In this document: piece after piece, positions 48,898 through 57,456 of the stretch | How the letters are laid out: every line of letters begins with the position of its first letter | Position numbering within the stretch: the first letter of the stretch is position 1 | Assembly (NCBI RefSeq): GCF_017086405.1 | Contig: NZ_CP070973.1 | Span: 4,000,739-4,064,738 of the forward strand | Source: Mycobacterium gordonae | GTDB taxonomy: Bacteria; Actinomycetota; Actinomycetes; Mycobacteriales; Mycobacteriaceae | Direction of reading: 5' to 3' | Length of the DNA: 64,000 nt | Translations under genes and position numbers: made by a program | Notes under the pieces: model-generated | Told to the model about the DNA's origin: nothing | Seen by the model: the letters and a program-made list of their open reading frames with translations, nothing else | Databases searched by the model: none

Positions 48898-50900
48898 CGA
48901 GGTTCGACTTGACTGCGATTCCATTCCATCCAGCCGGTGCCGGTTCGGCCGTCGGTGGTGGTGACGTCGACCCACGCGCGCGGAAAGTGGCTCACCCGCC
49001 CGTCCGCGCCGACCAGCCGGACCGGTGCGTGCGCACGAATCCGCACGTCCGCGGTGATCTCGGCGGGAATGAGTTCCAGCGTCTGGTTCTCAGGTAAACC
49101 GTTGGCGCCGAAGGCTTCCCGAATGTCCACCGTCGTCAGATCGATGATCTTGCCGGCGCCGTCCTGCGCATAACCGATACTGAACGCCGGGGTGTTCGGA
49201 ATCTGGATCCGCACACCGTGCAGATGAGTTCCGCCCTGAAGGTGCAACGCGGTCCACATCCAGTCCATCGACCACCAGTCCCGCACGCCCCAGGAGTGAT
49301 CGCGTTGCCCGGGCACCGAATTGATCTGGTAGCGAGCATGTTTGACGGTAACGGTGCCCGAGACGGCACACGGGATCTCATAGCGCGTGGTCAGCCGGTA
49401 CTGGTAGGGGATGCCGCCGGTGGTCCACACCAGGTTCATCGCGAGATCGACCGGCTCGCCCGCCGCGCCCCGCAGCAGGGCCGAAGGGTCTTGGTAGGAC
49501 TGGCCTTTGGCCTTGATATCGACCCGGTAGGTCCGTAGCGGCGACTCACTGTGGTGAGCGAGTTGCAGGCCGTCAGCCTGCGCCGTCCAGGCATCCGGCG
49601 GCATCGGTATCTGGTAGTCGACGACGACGGTGGGCTCGTCGGGTCCGCACACCAGCGCGTGTATCCACGCCATCTGCTGGTTCGGTATCAGCCCGATGCG
49701 GAACCAGCCGCCCAATCCTTCTGCGGCATCGACGAAGTCGGCGTACCAGCTTTCGCTCCACAGCGGCTCGTCGGTGGGCGGGTGAGCTCCTTCGTCCTCC
49801 GGCACCGGCCGCAGCGGCTCCGGGGCGGCGGCGTCCGGCAGAATAGCCAGCGCGTCAATATCCAGCACATGCTGGCAGTGCCGCTCCAGCATCGTCATGA
49901 ACAACCGGTCACCCCGGTCGGTACGCTCGACCAGCATCGACGAGACGATCGCCATCATCACCCCGAAGAAGCTCTGGTGCCGCACCCCGTCACGGACATC
50001 GGAGACGCTCACCGGAGCCTGCGGCCCGAGCGCCTCGTGGTAGGCCTGCAACAACCCCTCGTACTGTTCGCGGCGCTCCGCAGCCGGCAGGGCGCAGCCC
50101 ACGAAGTAGGCGAGGTCGGTGAACGCTGGGCCCCAGGAGACCGTCTGCCAGTCCACCACGGTGAGCGCCCGGGTGGCGCCCGGGGCCCCGAACAGCAGGT
50201 TGTCCAGGCGGTAGTCCCCGTGCACCAAGCCCTGGATGCCGCCGCGGGTGGCCTCCTCAGCCAGGTACCCGTCGAATGCGGATACCAGGCGCTCGCAGAC
50301 GGCGAGGTGCGCCGGCGCGATGTGATCGGCGTACCGCTCGATGAAAGCGGTGTACAGCGGTGTGATCATCGCCTGATTGAGCGGTGATTCCCGATTCAGC
50401 CACGGCATGTCAGCGAACGCCATGTCGCCTAACAGGGGGCCGTGCAGCCGACCCAGCCCGGTGACCCCGAGGAAAGCCTGTTCGGTTGTAGCGCCGGCGA
50501 TTTCGTCGCCCACCGTGGCAAGCCCGGCGTCATCGAGCAGCAGGTCGAACACGCCGGTGGAGACGTTGATGGCGGCGTGATAACACGGCGCGACCGCCCC
50601 GCCCAGGCGCGGGGCGATGTCGTGGTAGAAGCGGACTTCGCGCTCGTAGAGGCCGAGCGCCAGTCCCGTCTGCCGGCTCACCGGATCGGTCGCGGCGACC
50701 TTCAGGACCACCGACGACGGGCGGGGCTTGGTTTCCGGTTCGCTGTACGTCAACCCGATGCGGTAGCACTCGCTCATCTGGCCGGTGCCGATGCGCTCGG
50801 CGGTGAACTGCGAAATTGCGCCGGCGCGAACGGTGGCGGTCAGCCACTCGGGGGTGAGGTCGCTGGGCCGCTCGATGGCTTGGTCGGTGTTGGAAACCAT
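48894..50900 (-). CDS. APH-type kinase fused to a C-terminal domain of unknown function
   Basis: The 668-residue protein joins two parts. Residues 1 to about 340 form an aminoglycoside-phosphotransferase/choline-kinase-like domain: SVVLKVAATDPVSRQTGLAL, the Brenner motif IQGLVHGDYRLDNLLFGA and the Asp of LTVVDWQTVSWGPAFTDLAY. From about 370 to 668 lies a beta-rich region with WYADFVDAAEGLGGWFRIGL and WSMDWMWTALHLQGGTHLHG that I recall as a DUF7064/lipocalin-like module. The two are usually separate adjacent proteins. The kinase substrate is unknown. The stop overlaps gntK (GTGA), so the two are coupled. Confidence 0.8.
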   Translation of the reverse strand: MVSNTDQAIERPSDLTPEWLTATVRAGAISQFTAERIGTGQMSECYRIGLTYSEPETKPRPSSVVLKVAATDPVSRQTGLALGLYEREVRFYHDIAPRLGGAVAPCYHAAINVSTGVFDLLLDDAGLATVGDEIAGATTEQAFLGVTGLGRLHGPLLGDMAFADMPWLNRESPLNQAMITPLYTAFIERYADHIAPAHLAVCERLVSAFDGYLAEEATRGGIQGLVHGDYRLDNLLFGAPGATRALTVVDWQTVSWGPAFTDLAYFVGCALPAAERREQYEGLLQAYHEALGPQAPVSVSDVRDGVRHQSFFGVMMAIVSSMLVERTDRGDRLFMTMLERHCQHVLDIDALAILPDAAAPEPLRPVPEDEGAHPPTDEPLWSESWYADFVDAAEGLGGWFRIGLIPNQQMAWIHALVCGPDEPTVVVDYQIPMPPDAWTAQADGLQLAHHSESPLRTYRVDIKAKGQSYQDPSALLRGAAGEPVDLAMNLVWTTGGIPYQYRLTTRYEIPCAVSGTVTVKHARYQINSVPGQRDHSWGVRDWWSMDWMWTALHLQGGTHLHGVRIQIPNTPAFSIGYAQDGAGKIIDLTTVDIREAFGANGLPENQTLELIPAEITADVRIRAHAPVRLVGADGRVSHFPRAWVDVTTTDGRTGTGWMEWNRSQVEPR

Positions 50901-50917
50901 GGGGTCAGCGTGCCAGG

Positions 50918-52423
50918 TCAGCGTGCGAGGGTGAAGCCGTCCCAGGCCAATCGGCGATGATGGTGCGGGTCGAACTCGATGCGCGACTTGCGATCGAAGA
51001 CCATTACCGCACGTTCGTCGTGGGTGTAGACCGGCCAGTCCTCACCCGGCACGCCAGACCTGCTGAACGACCGCCACCGTCGTTGCACGTCGTTGCTGAC
51101 CCGCAGCGCGGGACCCCGGTCGGCCGCCGCGGTCAGCAGTGCCCCGAACCGGGTCCGGTAGATGTCGAAAACCGCGAAGAGTTCGGTCGCGTGGGTGGCG
51201 CCGAAGCCCGACCACTGCAGTGTCCGCGGGGCATAGTCGTAGCGGTACAGGTAGGTGGGAGCGTGGTGGGTGTGGGCCTCGGCGATTTGCCAGGCCGCCG
51301 TGCTGAATGCGAAATCGCCACCCAGCTGGATGCATGCCTCCGGTTTGGGATACTTCGGGTAGGCGGCGGTAATACGTTCGCGCGCAGCCGGTTCCACTTC
51401 GGCCAGCAGCGCTTCGACCATAGTCTTGTTGGTCGGCAGCATGCCTAGGAAACGGGTGAACAGACGCCCCTCTTCGGCATTGGTCCCCACGATGAGCGGT
51501 ACCTGATGCGCCCGCCCGGAACGCATCGCCTCGACGGGATCGATCGGCACCACGTCGTCGCCGAAAACGGGACCGATCGGGAAGGCGCCCAGCCGTTTCT
51601 GCATGCCCTGGTCGATCAGCCGGTGCTGGGCCTGGATCAGTTGGGCCGCCGACGCCCGCATGACCGCGTTGGCGGCGTCCCTGCTGCGCGCGCCGAGCAG
51701 TTCGGCGAAGCGCGTGGCGAATTCGGCGGCCACTTCCGTCGAACGCGTCATCCCGGCCGCCGGACTTTCCGAAATCGCCCGGTGGAATAACCCCGCCGCC
51801 TCGGGCACGGCCAGCAGCGTGGCCGTAATGTGCGCGCCGGCGCTCTCGCCGAAGATGGTGACGTTGCCGGGGTCGCCGCCGAAATTGGCGATGTTGTCCT
51901 TCACCCAGCGCAGCGCCATCACCAGGTCGCGCAGGTAGAGGTTGCCGTCGATGGTGACGTCCTGGGTCGACAGCGACGACAGGTCCAGGCAACCGAGCGC
52001 GCCCAACCGGTAGTTGACCGACACGTAGACGCAGCCACGGCGGGCCAGCGCGGCGCCGTCGTAGAGTGGCGTCGCCGAACTGCCCAGGATGTAGCCACCA
52101 CCGTGGATGAAGACCATGACCGGCATAGGCTCGGATGCGCCGGCTTCGGGTGTCACGACGTTGAGGGTCAGGCAGTCTTCGCTCATAGGCTGATAGCGAC
52201 CCACCCCGAGCATGGTGTAGCGGCGCTGCTGCGGCGCGCAGTTGGCGAAACCGTGGCAGTGCCGCACCCCTGACCAGGGCTGGACGGGCTGCGGCGCACG
52301 GTAGCGCAATGGGCCCACCGGCGGCCTGGCATAGGGGATCGAACGCCAGCGATTGACCCCGTCGCGGGTGAAGCCTTCGACGGTACCGGCGGTGGTGCGG
52401 GCGCGGACGATGCGCTCATGCAT
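50918..52423 (-). CDS. lipT: type B carboxylesterase LipT
   Basis: The 501-residue protein is a para-nitrobenzyl-esterase/carboxylesterase. It has the N-terminal WRSIPYARPPVGPLRYRAPQ, EDCLTLNVVTP with the Cys, the oxyanion-hole VFIHGGGYILGSS and nucleophile elbow VTIFGESAGAHITATLL. Late catalytic Glu and His (GATHATELFAVF region) follow. No signal peptide is apparent. Position next to lppI matches M. tuberculosis lipT (Rv2045c), with which length agrees. It hydrolyses carboxylic esters; the natural substrate is unknown. It diverges from lppI. Confidence 0.92.
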   Translation of the reverse strand: MHERIVRARTTAGTVEGFTRDGVNRWRSIPYARPPVGPLRYRAPQPVQPWSGVRHCHGFANCAPQQRRYTMLGVGRYQPMSEDCLTLNVVTPEAGASEPMPVMVFIHGGGYILGSSATPLYDGAALARRGCVYVSVNYRLGALGCLDLSSLSTQDVTIDGNLYLRDLVMALRWVKDNIANFGGDPGNVTIFGESAGAHITATLLAVPEAAGLFHRAISESPAAGMTRSTEVAAEFATRFAELLGARSRDAANAVMRASAAQLIQAQHRLIDQGMQKRLGAFPIGPVFGDDVVPIDPVEAMRSGRAHQVPLIVGTNAEEGRLFTRFLGMLPTNKTMVEALLAEVEPAARERITAAYPKYPKPEACIQLGGDFAFSTAAWQIAEAHTHHAPTYLYRYDYAPRTLQWSGFGATHATELFAVFDIYRTRFGALLTAAADRGPALRVSNDVQRRWRSFSRSGVPGEDWPVYTHDERAVMVFDRKSRIEFDPHHHRRLAWDGFTLAR

Positions 52424-52501
52424 ACTTCGACGTTAACCGACGCACCGAGGGGACGGCGCGCGCAGCGCCTGAAAGCGGTGTACGGCGGCTAGCCTGACGG
52501 G

Positions 52502-53122
52502 ATGCGGATCGCCGCGCTCGTCGCAATCCCGTTACTGTTTGCCGGGTGCGCGCACATTGGTGGCAACAATTCTGGGCACCCGACCGCCACTCAGACGGCG
52601 CCGCCATCGCCGGCATCGGGCGCCCCGGCTGCCGGTGCCCCGGTCGCGGCCGTGATCGCCTGGGTGGAGGCAGCTCACCCCGCTGACCCGGCGCGCTACC
52701 AACTCGACGCGAATGTCGCGTTCAGCGCTAACGGCGGCAAAGCGAAATGCACGACGGATGCCAAGCACACCGCCGGTCTGCTGTCGTGCCTGATCGCGCT
52801 GACCAATCCCCCGCCCCGACCGGACACCGCCTACGGCGAATGGAAGGGCGGCTGGGTGGACTTCGACGGCACCCACCTGCAAGTCGGATCCGCCCGTGCC
52901 GATCCGGGATCGTTTCTGGCCGGCACCGGAACGACATTGGCCGATGGAGACTCGTTGTCTTTCGGCGACTTTCGCTGCCGCGCCGACCAGAGTGGCCCGG
53001 TGTGTGTCAACTACGCGCATCAGTCGGCGGTCCGGTTCAGCGCCGCGGGTGTTCAACCGTACGGATGCCTGCGGTCGGTGCCCCCGCCCGACGGTGTGGG
53101 CCTGGCGTTCAGCTGCCCGTGA
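52502..53122 (+). CDS. lppI: lipoprotein LppI
   Basis: The 206-residue protein has a lipoprotein signal: MRIAALVAIPLLFAGCAHIG with LFAGC as lipobox. A Pro/Ala/Thr-rich spacer and a globular domain follow, with cysteines in KAKCTTDAKHTAGLLSCLIA and FRCRADQSGPVCVNYAHQSA. It would be anchored in the outer face of the plasma membrane. Synteny with lipT and the Rv2047c-pks12 pair supports LppI (Rv2046). The function is unknown. Confidence 0.9.
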   Translation: MRIAALVAIPLLFAGCAHIGGNNSGHPTATQTAPPSPASGAPAAGAPVAAVIAWVEAAHPADPARYQLDANVAFSANGGKAKCTTDAKHTAGLLSCLIALTNPPPRPDTAYGEWKGGWVDFDGTHLQVGSARADPGSFLAGTGTTLADGDSLSFGDFRCRADQSGPVCVNYAHQSAVRFSAAGVQPYGCLRSVPPPDGVGLAFSCP

Positions 53123-53249
53123 CGGACCCCGCGATGATTGCGAAATGCTTAGTCACTGGCGGCACTGTGTCGCCCTGATGATCGACGCGATATTCAGCGA
53201 CGAGCGCCAGCCGCTACCCCCCGGCGCCCACCCTCTGTGCTACGTGCCC

Positions 53250-53285
53250 GAGCCGAACAGCTGGCCGCTCTGAGTTTTTCGGCTC
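53250..53285. terminator. weak hairpin between lppI and the PE_PGRS gene
   Basis: GAGCCGAA (53250-53257) and TTCGGCTC (53278-53285) form an 8-bp stem with a 20-base loop at the end of the convergent PE_PGRS gene. The 161-bp gap 53123-53283 shows no other gene. It may aid termination; the long loop makes this uncertain. Confidence 0.3.
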
Positions 53286-54867
53286 AGCCGGGGGTGCCGT
53301 TGCTACCGAACAACAATCCACCCAACCCGCCGTTGCCGCCCGCTCCGGCAGCACCGTCGGGTGTGCCCGGCCCACCGGTGCCGCCGCCCCCGCCGTCGCC
53401 GCCGTCGCCGATCAAGGTGGTGGACCCGCCGTCGCCGCCGGCGCCCCCAGCCCCACCGGAACCGGTCGCGGCTGCTCCCCCGGCGCCGCCGCGGCCACCC
53501 GCTGCACCGTTGCCGAAGACCCAGCCGCCGGCTCCGCCGCGGCCGCCACGGGCTCCGTCTCCGCCCGCGTCCCCGGCACCGTCCGCCCGCCCTCCGGCTC
53601 CGCCCGCGCCGCCCGTGCCGCCGTCGCCCAACAATCGCGCGCCGCCGCCGTTGCCGCCCAAACCGCCGTCACCGCCGGCGCCCGCGGCCTGGGAAAGCGC
53701 GTCGCCGCCTGCCCCGCCGGCACCGCCGTTGCCGAACACCCACCCGCCGGCGCCGCCGTTGCCACCGACACCACCGGTCTCGCTGAAGTGACCGCCGCCC
53801 AGGCCACCCGATCCGCCGGTGCCGCCCGCCCCGATGAGTCCGGCGCTGCCACCGAAACCACCTGTCCCGCCGGTGCCGCCGGCCGCGCTGGATCCGCCTG
53901 CGCCGCCGCTGCCGCCGTTGCCGAACAGCAGCCCACCGGCGCCGCCGCCGCCTCCGGTACCGCCCAGCCCGCCCGTCGCGGCCGGGGCCGTCGCTGCAGC
54001 TCCCTGGCCGCCGGCTCCGCCATCACCGATCAACCAGGAATTGCCACCGGCACCGCCGGCGCCGCCGTTACCGCTGGTGGTTGCGATGCCGCCGGCGCCA
54101 CCGGCTCCCCCGTTGCCGGCCAACAATCCACCCCAGCCGCCGGCGCCGCCGGTACCCCCACCGTTGGAGCCCAAGCCACCGGCTCCTCCGATCCCGCCCG
54201 CGCCCAGCAGAATCGCCTGACCACCCGCGCCGCCGAGACCTCCGATTCCGGCCGGCGCGGCGCCGCCGACTCCCCCTGCCCCACCGTTACCGAATAGCCA
54301 GCCGCCGTTGCCCCCGGTGCCACCGACGCCGCCAGTGGCACCCTGGCCACCAGCCCCACCGTTGCCGAACAACCCAGCCGCACCGCCTCTTCCGCCCGCG
54401 GGGTGGACACCGCCGCCGGATCCGCCGGACCCACCGTTGCCGAACAACAGGCCCCCGGCCCCGCCGTCCGCGCCGGTTCCTGCGGCGCCGTCGGCGCCGT
54501 TGCCGATCAGCGGGCGCCCCAACAACAGCTGAGTAGGCAGGTTGATCAGGTTGAGCAGGTCGTTGAGGGGGCCCAGTGCAGCCGCGCCCGCGGCCTCGGC
54601 ACCGGCATAGGAGGTCGCACTGGTGGCGAGGGCCTGCACGAACCGGGTGTGGAAGAGGCGCGCCTGCGCACTCACCGCGTGATAGCCCACCGCATGCCGG
54701 CCGAAGATTGAGGCGACGGCCGCAGACACTTCATCGGCGCCGGCGGGAAGAATCTCCGCGATGCATGGTGCGGCAATTGCGTTGGCGGCGTTGACCGCTG
54801 ATTCGATCGACGTCAACTGTGTTGCCGCAGAGTCCATTATCTCCGGCATCGCGAACATAGACGACAT
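53284..54867 (-). CDS. PE_PGRS family protein
   Basis: The 527-residue protein has a PE domain (MSSMFAMPEIMDSAATQLTS, residues 1-98), the linker LLLGRPLIGNG and then only Gly-Gly-Ala/Asn repeats to the C-terminus (GSNGTPG end). No extra domain follows. It is a presumed ESX-5 substrate at the cell surface. ATG at 54867 is preceded by GGGAGGTG. In M. tuberculosis, lppI and Rv2047c are neighbours, so this gene is an insertion relative to that order. Proline-rich frames on the other strand are antisense artefacts. Confidence 0.9.
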   Translation of the reverse strand: MSSMFAMPEIMDSAATQLTSIESAVNAANAIAAPCIAEILPAGADEVSAAVASIFGRHAVGYHAVSAQARLFHTRFVQALATSATSYAGAEAAGAAALGPLNDLLNLINLPTQLLLGRPLIGNGADGAAGTGADGGAGGLLFGNGGSGGSGGGVHPAGGRGGAAGLFGNGGAGGQGATGGVGGTGGNGGWLFGNGGAGGVGGAAPAGIGGLGGAGGQAILLGAGGIGGAGGLGSNGGGTGGAGGWGGLLAGNGGAGGAGGIATTSGNGGAGGAGGNSWLIGDGGAGGQGAAATAPAATGGLGGTGGGGGAGGLLFGNGGSGGAGGSSAAGGTGGTGGFGGSAGLIGAGGTGGSGGLGGGHFSETGGVGGNGGAGGWVFGNGGAGGAGGDALSQAAGAGGDGGLGGNGGGARLLGDGGTGGAGGAGGRADGAGDAGGDGARGGRGGAGGWVFGNGAAGGRGGAGGAAATGSGGAGGAGGDGGSTTLIGDGGDGGGGGTGGPGTPDGAAGAGGNGGLGGLLFGSNGTPG

Positions 54868-54915
54868 TGCGCACCTCCCCCGGCCCCGCCGGATGTGAAG
54901 CACAGGGTATCGCGG

Positions 54916-57456
54916 TCAGGGCTCCAGCACGCGGATTTCGCCGGTGGCGCCGTCGACTTCGACCAGCGCCCCTTGCGGCAAAGACCGGGTGGCGCCCTGT
55001 ACGTCCACCACACAGGGGAAGCCGAACTCGCGGGCCACTACGGCAGCGTGCGACATCGGCCCCCCGAGTTCGGTGACTACCGCCGCGGCGTAGCAGAACG
55101 CGGCCGTGTAGCCGACGTCGGTGACCTCAGCGACCAGGATCTCGCCGGGTTGCAGGTCGTCGATGGTCTCGGGGCGCACAATCCGGACCCGGCCGCGTAC
55201 CCGCCCACCACAGACCCCGACGCCACGCAGGGTGTCCCCGCCGGCCAGCACGGCGGGCGAGGAAGCGGTCGGCTCCCAGTGGCCGCTGAACACCGTGGGC
55301 GGCACGACGGCCACCAGCCGGCGCTGCTCGGCACGGCGCTGCGCCACCAGCTCAGACACATTGGCGGGCAACGCATCGAGTTCGTCGACCAACAGATAGA
55401 ACACGTCGTCAACGGATTCAAAGACCCCGGATGCGGTCAGCCGGCGGCCGTACTCGCGCAGCAGTCCGCGCAGCACCCAGATCGCCCGGACCATGCGGTC
55501 GCGGCGCACCTCACGGTCGCGCAGTTGTCGTGCGGCGAGCAGGGCAACAGGCTTGGCGCGCAACGGAATCGGAGCGTGTCGTGGTTCGGGCGCCGGCGGG
55601 GCGCTCAAGGCTTTGGTGACCATCCGGATCAGCAACTCGGGATCATCGGCGTAGCTGGTCGACAGCATCTCGACCTCGGCCGGACCACGGTGTCCCATCA
55701 GCGCCAGTTCGTCGAACACCGCACGGTGAAACTCCGGCGCCTCCACGGCCAGCTTGTCCAGGCGCTCACCGGGTTCGGCAAGCACCCGCAGCACGGTCGG
55801 ATCACGCCGAGCCGCCGATGCCAGTCGTTGCACCGCCTCCACTGATCGGGCACTGACCAATTCCGGACCGGCCGACGGAGCGGTCTCGCGCCCACACAAT
55901 CCGCGCAACAACACGTTGAACGCCGCGCACAACATGAACGATCCCGAGGCCAGCAACCACCCGTGCACCACATGGTCGCGAGCCAGCAGGATCAAGCTCG
56001 ACAACCGGCGGTCATCCAATCGCGTCACATCGTCGCCGACCAGTTGCTCCAAACGATCGATATCGGCGCGGTAGTCGTGAGTGTCGAGCGGGGAGCCCGC
56101 GCTCAAACCCACCAGATTGACCCCGAACACGCCGATATTGCGGATGGTGCGCAACCGCCGTCGGATCGGGTTGGTTTCCGACGGCGGCCGCTCCTCACCG
56201 AAGATCGGGAGGGAGGCCATGCTGGGACCGAAGAATCCACTGTTGCTCACGATGGTCGCGGGCTTGGCGAACGGCACGGTTTCGGCCATGAAGTGAGCTG
56301 AGGTGATCGCTCCGTAGAGCCGGTGGGCGAACACCGCGACGGTGCGCATCGCGATTTCCTTCTGCACTATCCCGCCGGGCCGCAACCTCTCGGCAATGCC
56401 CACACCGCCGGCACGCAGGCCACGAACGGTCACCGAGGCCGACGACGGGGAAAAGGGACCAGGTAGTGCCTCGGACAGGTTGGTGGCCAGGAAGGTGGGA
56501 AAGCGCGGGTCGATCGGGGTGTCGAACTCACCGTTCACCCCTTCGGGGCCGGCCAGTTTCGGCTCGACCCCGTCGTCGGCCGGCGTGTCGACCGCGGGCA
56601 GGTCCTGGACCGGGGCCAGCCGCCAGGGCAGCGCCAGCACGAGGTCGCCCAATGCAACTCGGCCGCGCACTGCGAGCGAAAAGTCCTCGAGGCATTCCTG
56701 CGCCGTCCAGGCCGGCTCGAGATGCCACTCGTCGCGCAGCCGGCCGGTGTCCATCAGCGGAACGGCGAGCTCAGGGCCGATCGGCACTGACGGGCGCCGC
56801 AACGCCGCCGCGACCTGTCGAACCGATGGCGTTCCGGCAGCGGCGAGATTCACTGCCCCGCTGATGATTTCGTCTTGCAGCACGGCCTGGTCGAGCAGCC
56901 GGAGCGCGTCGTCGGTGTGTACAACCTGGATGCGGCGTTCCGCGGGCCCGCGCAGCACCACCGGCAGTGCGGCGAAGGCACGCAATCGGTTGTCGACACT
57001 GCGGCCTACGACGAGCGGGAGACGGATCGCCACCCACTCGAACCCGGAATCGGCCAGCATCCGCTCCACCCGGGCCGCACACCGCCCCTCGCGCGTCGTC
57101 GGGTCCAGCGGGTCGTCCTCGGTGGCCGGCTGCGGCTGCTGGCCGTAGACCTGCGCGCAGGACGTGAAAACGATCCGCCCGCTGCCGGCGTCGGACATGG
57201 CGTCCAGCAGGTTGGCGGCCCCCAGGATATCGTCGGAACCCCGCGCCGGGATGCAGTGTGCGACAACGGTGACTCCGGCGACCGCATCCCGGACCGCATC
57301 CGCGTCCCGGATGTCGGCTGCCACGAAACGAGCTGCGCTGGGCCAGCTTTCCGGACGACGGCGGGCGATGCCGGTAACCTCGTGGCCCTGGCTCAGCAGT
57401 CTGGCAACCAGGCCGCGGCCGAGCACGCCGGCGGCACCGGTGACGGCGATTCTCAC
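54916..57456 (-). CDS. NAD-dependent epimerase fused to a PEP-utilising mobile domain (Rv2047c-like)
   Basis: The 846-residue protein begins with a short-chain NAD-binding domain (MRIAVTGAAGVLGRGLVARL, SGRIVFTSCAQVYG, residues 1-290). A central region of about 400 residues is of unknown fold. It ends with a PEP-utiliser phosphohistidine domain: LQPGEILVAEVTDVGYTAAF and TELGGPMSHAAVVAREFGFP, with His in the SHAA motif. It lies directly downstream of pks12, sharing GTGA with the pks12 stop, exactly as Rv2047c. Role unknown; coupling suggests a part in mycoketide-type lipid metabolism, which is inference. Confidence 0.9.
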   Translation of the reverse strand: MRIAVTGAAGVLGRGLVARLLSQGHEVTGIARRRPESWPSAARFVAADIRDADAVRDAVAGVTVVAHCIPARGSDDILGAANLLDAMSDAGSGRIVFTSCAQVYGQQPQPATEDDPLDPTTREGRCAARVERMLADSGFEWVAIRLPLVVGRSVDNRLRAFAALPVVLRGPAERRIQVVHTDDALRLLDQAVLQDEIISGAVNLAAAGTPSVRQVAAALRRPSVPIGPELAVPLMDTGRLRDEWHLEPAWTAQECLEDFSLAVRGRVALGDLVLALPWRLAPVQDLPAVDTPADDGVEPKLAGPEGVNGEFDTPIDPRFPTFLATNLSEALPGPFSPSSASVTVRGLRAGGVGIAERLRPGGIVQKEIAMRTVAVFAHRLYGAITSAHFMAETVPFAKPATIVSNSGFFGPSMASLPIFGEERPPSETNPIRRRLRTIRNIGVFGVNLVGLSAGSPLDTHDYRADIDRLEQLVGDDVTRLDDRRLSSLILLARDHVVHGWLLASGSFMLCAAFNVLLRGLCGRETAPSAGPELVSARSVEAVQRLASAARRDPTVLRVLAEPGERLDKLAVEAPEFHRAVFDELALMGHRGPAEVEMLSTSYADDPELLIRMVTKALSAPPAPEPRHAPIPLRAKPVALLAARQLRDREVRRDRMVRAIWVLRGLLREYGRRLTASGVFESVDDVFYLLVDELDALPANVSELVAQRRAEQRRLVAVVPPTVFSGHWEPTASSPAVLAGGDTLRGVGVCGGRVRGRVRIVRPETIDDLQPGEILVAEVTDVGYTAAFCYAAAVVTELGGPMSHAAVVAREFGFPCVVDVQGATRSLPQGALVEVDGATGEIRVLEP

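Noticed and set aside
53237..54532. Proline-rich open frames on the plus strand
   Set aside because: They are antisense images of the Gly-rich PGRS repeats and have no start signals of their own.
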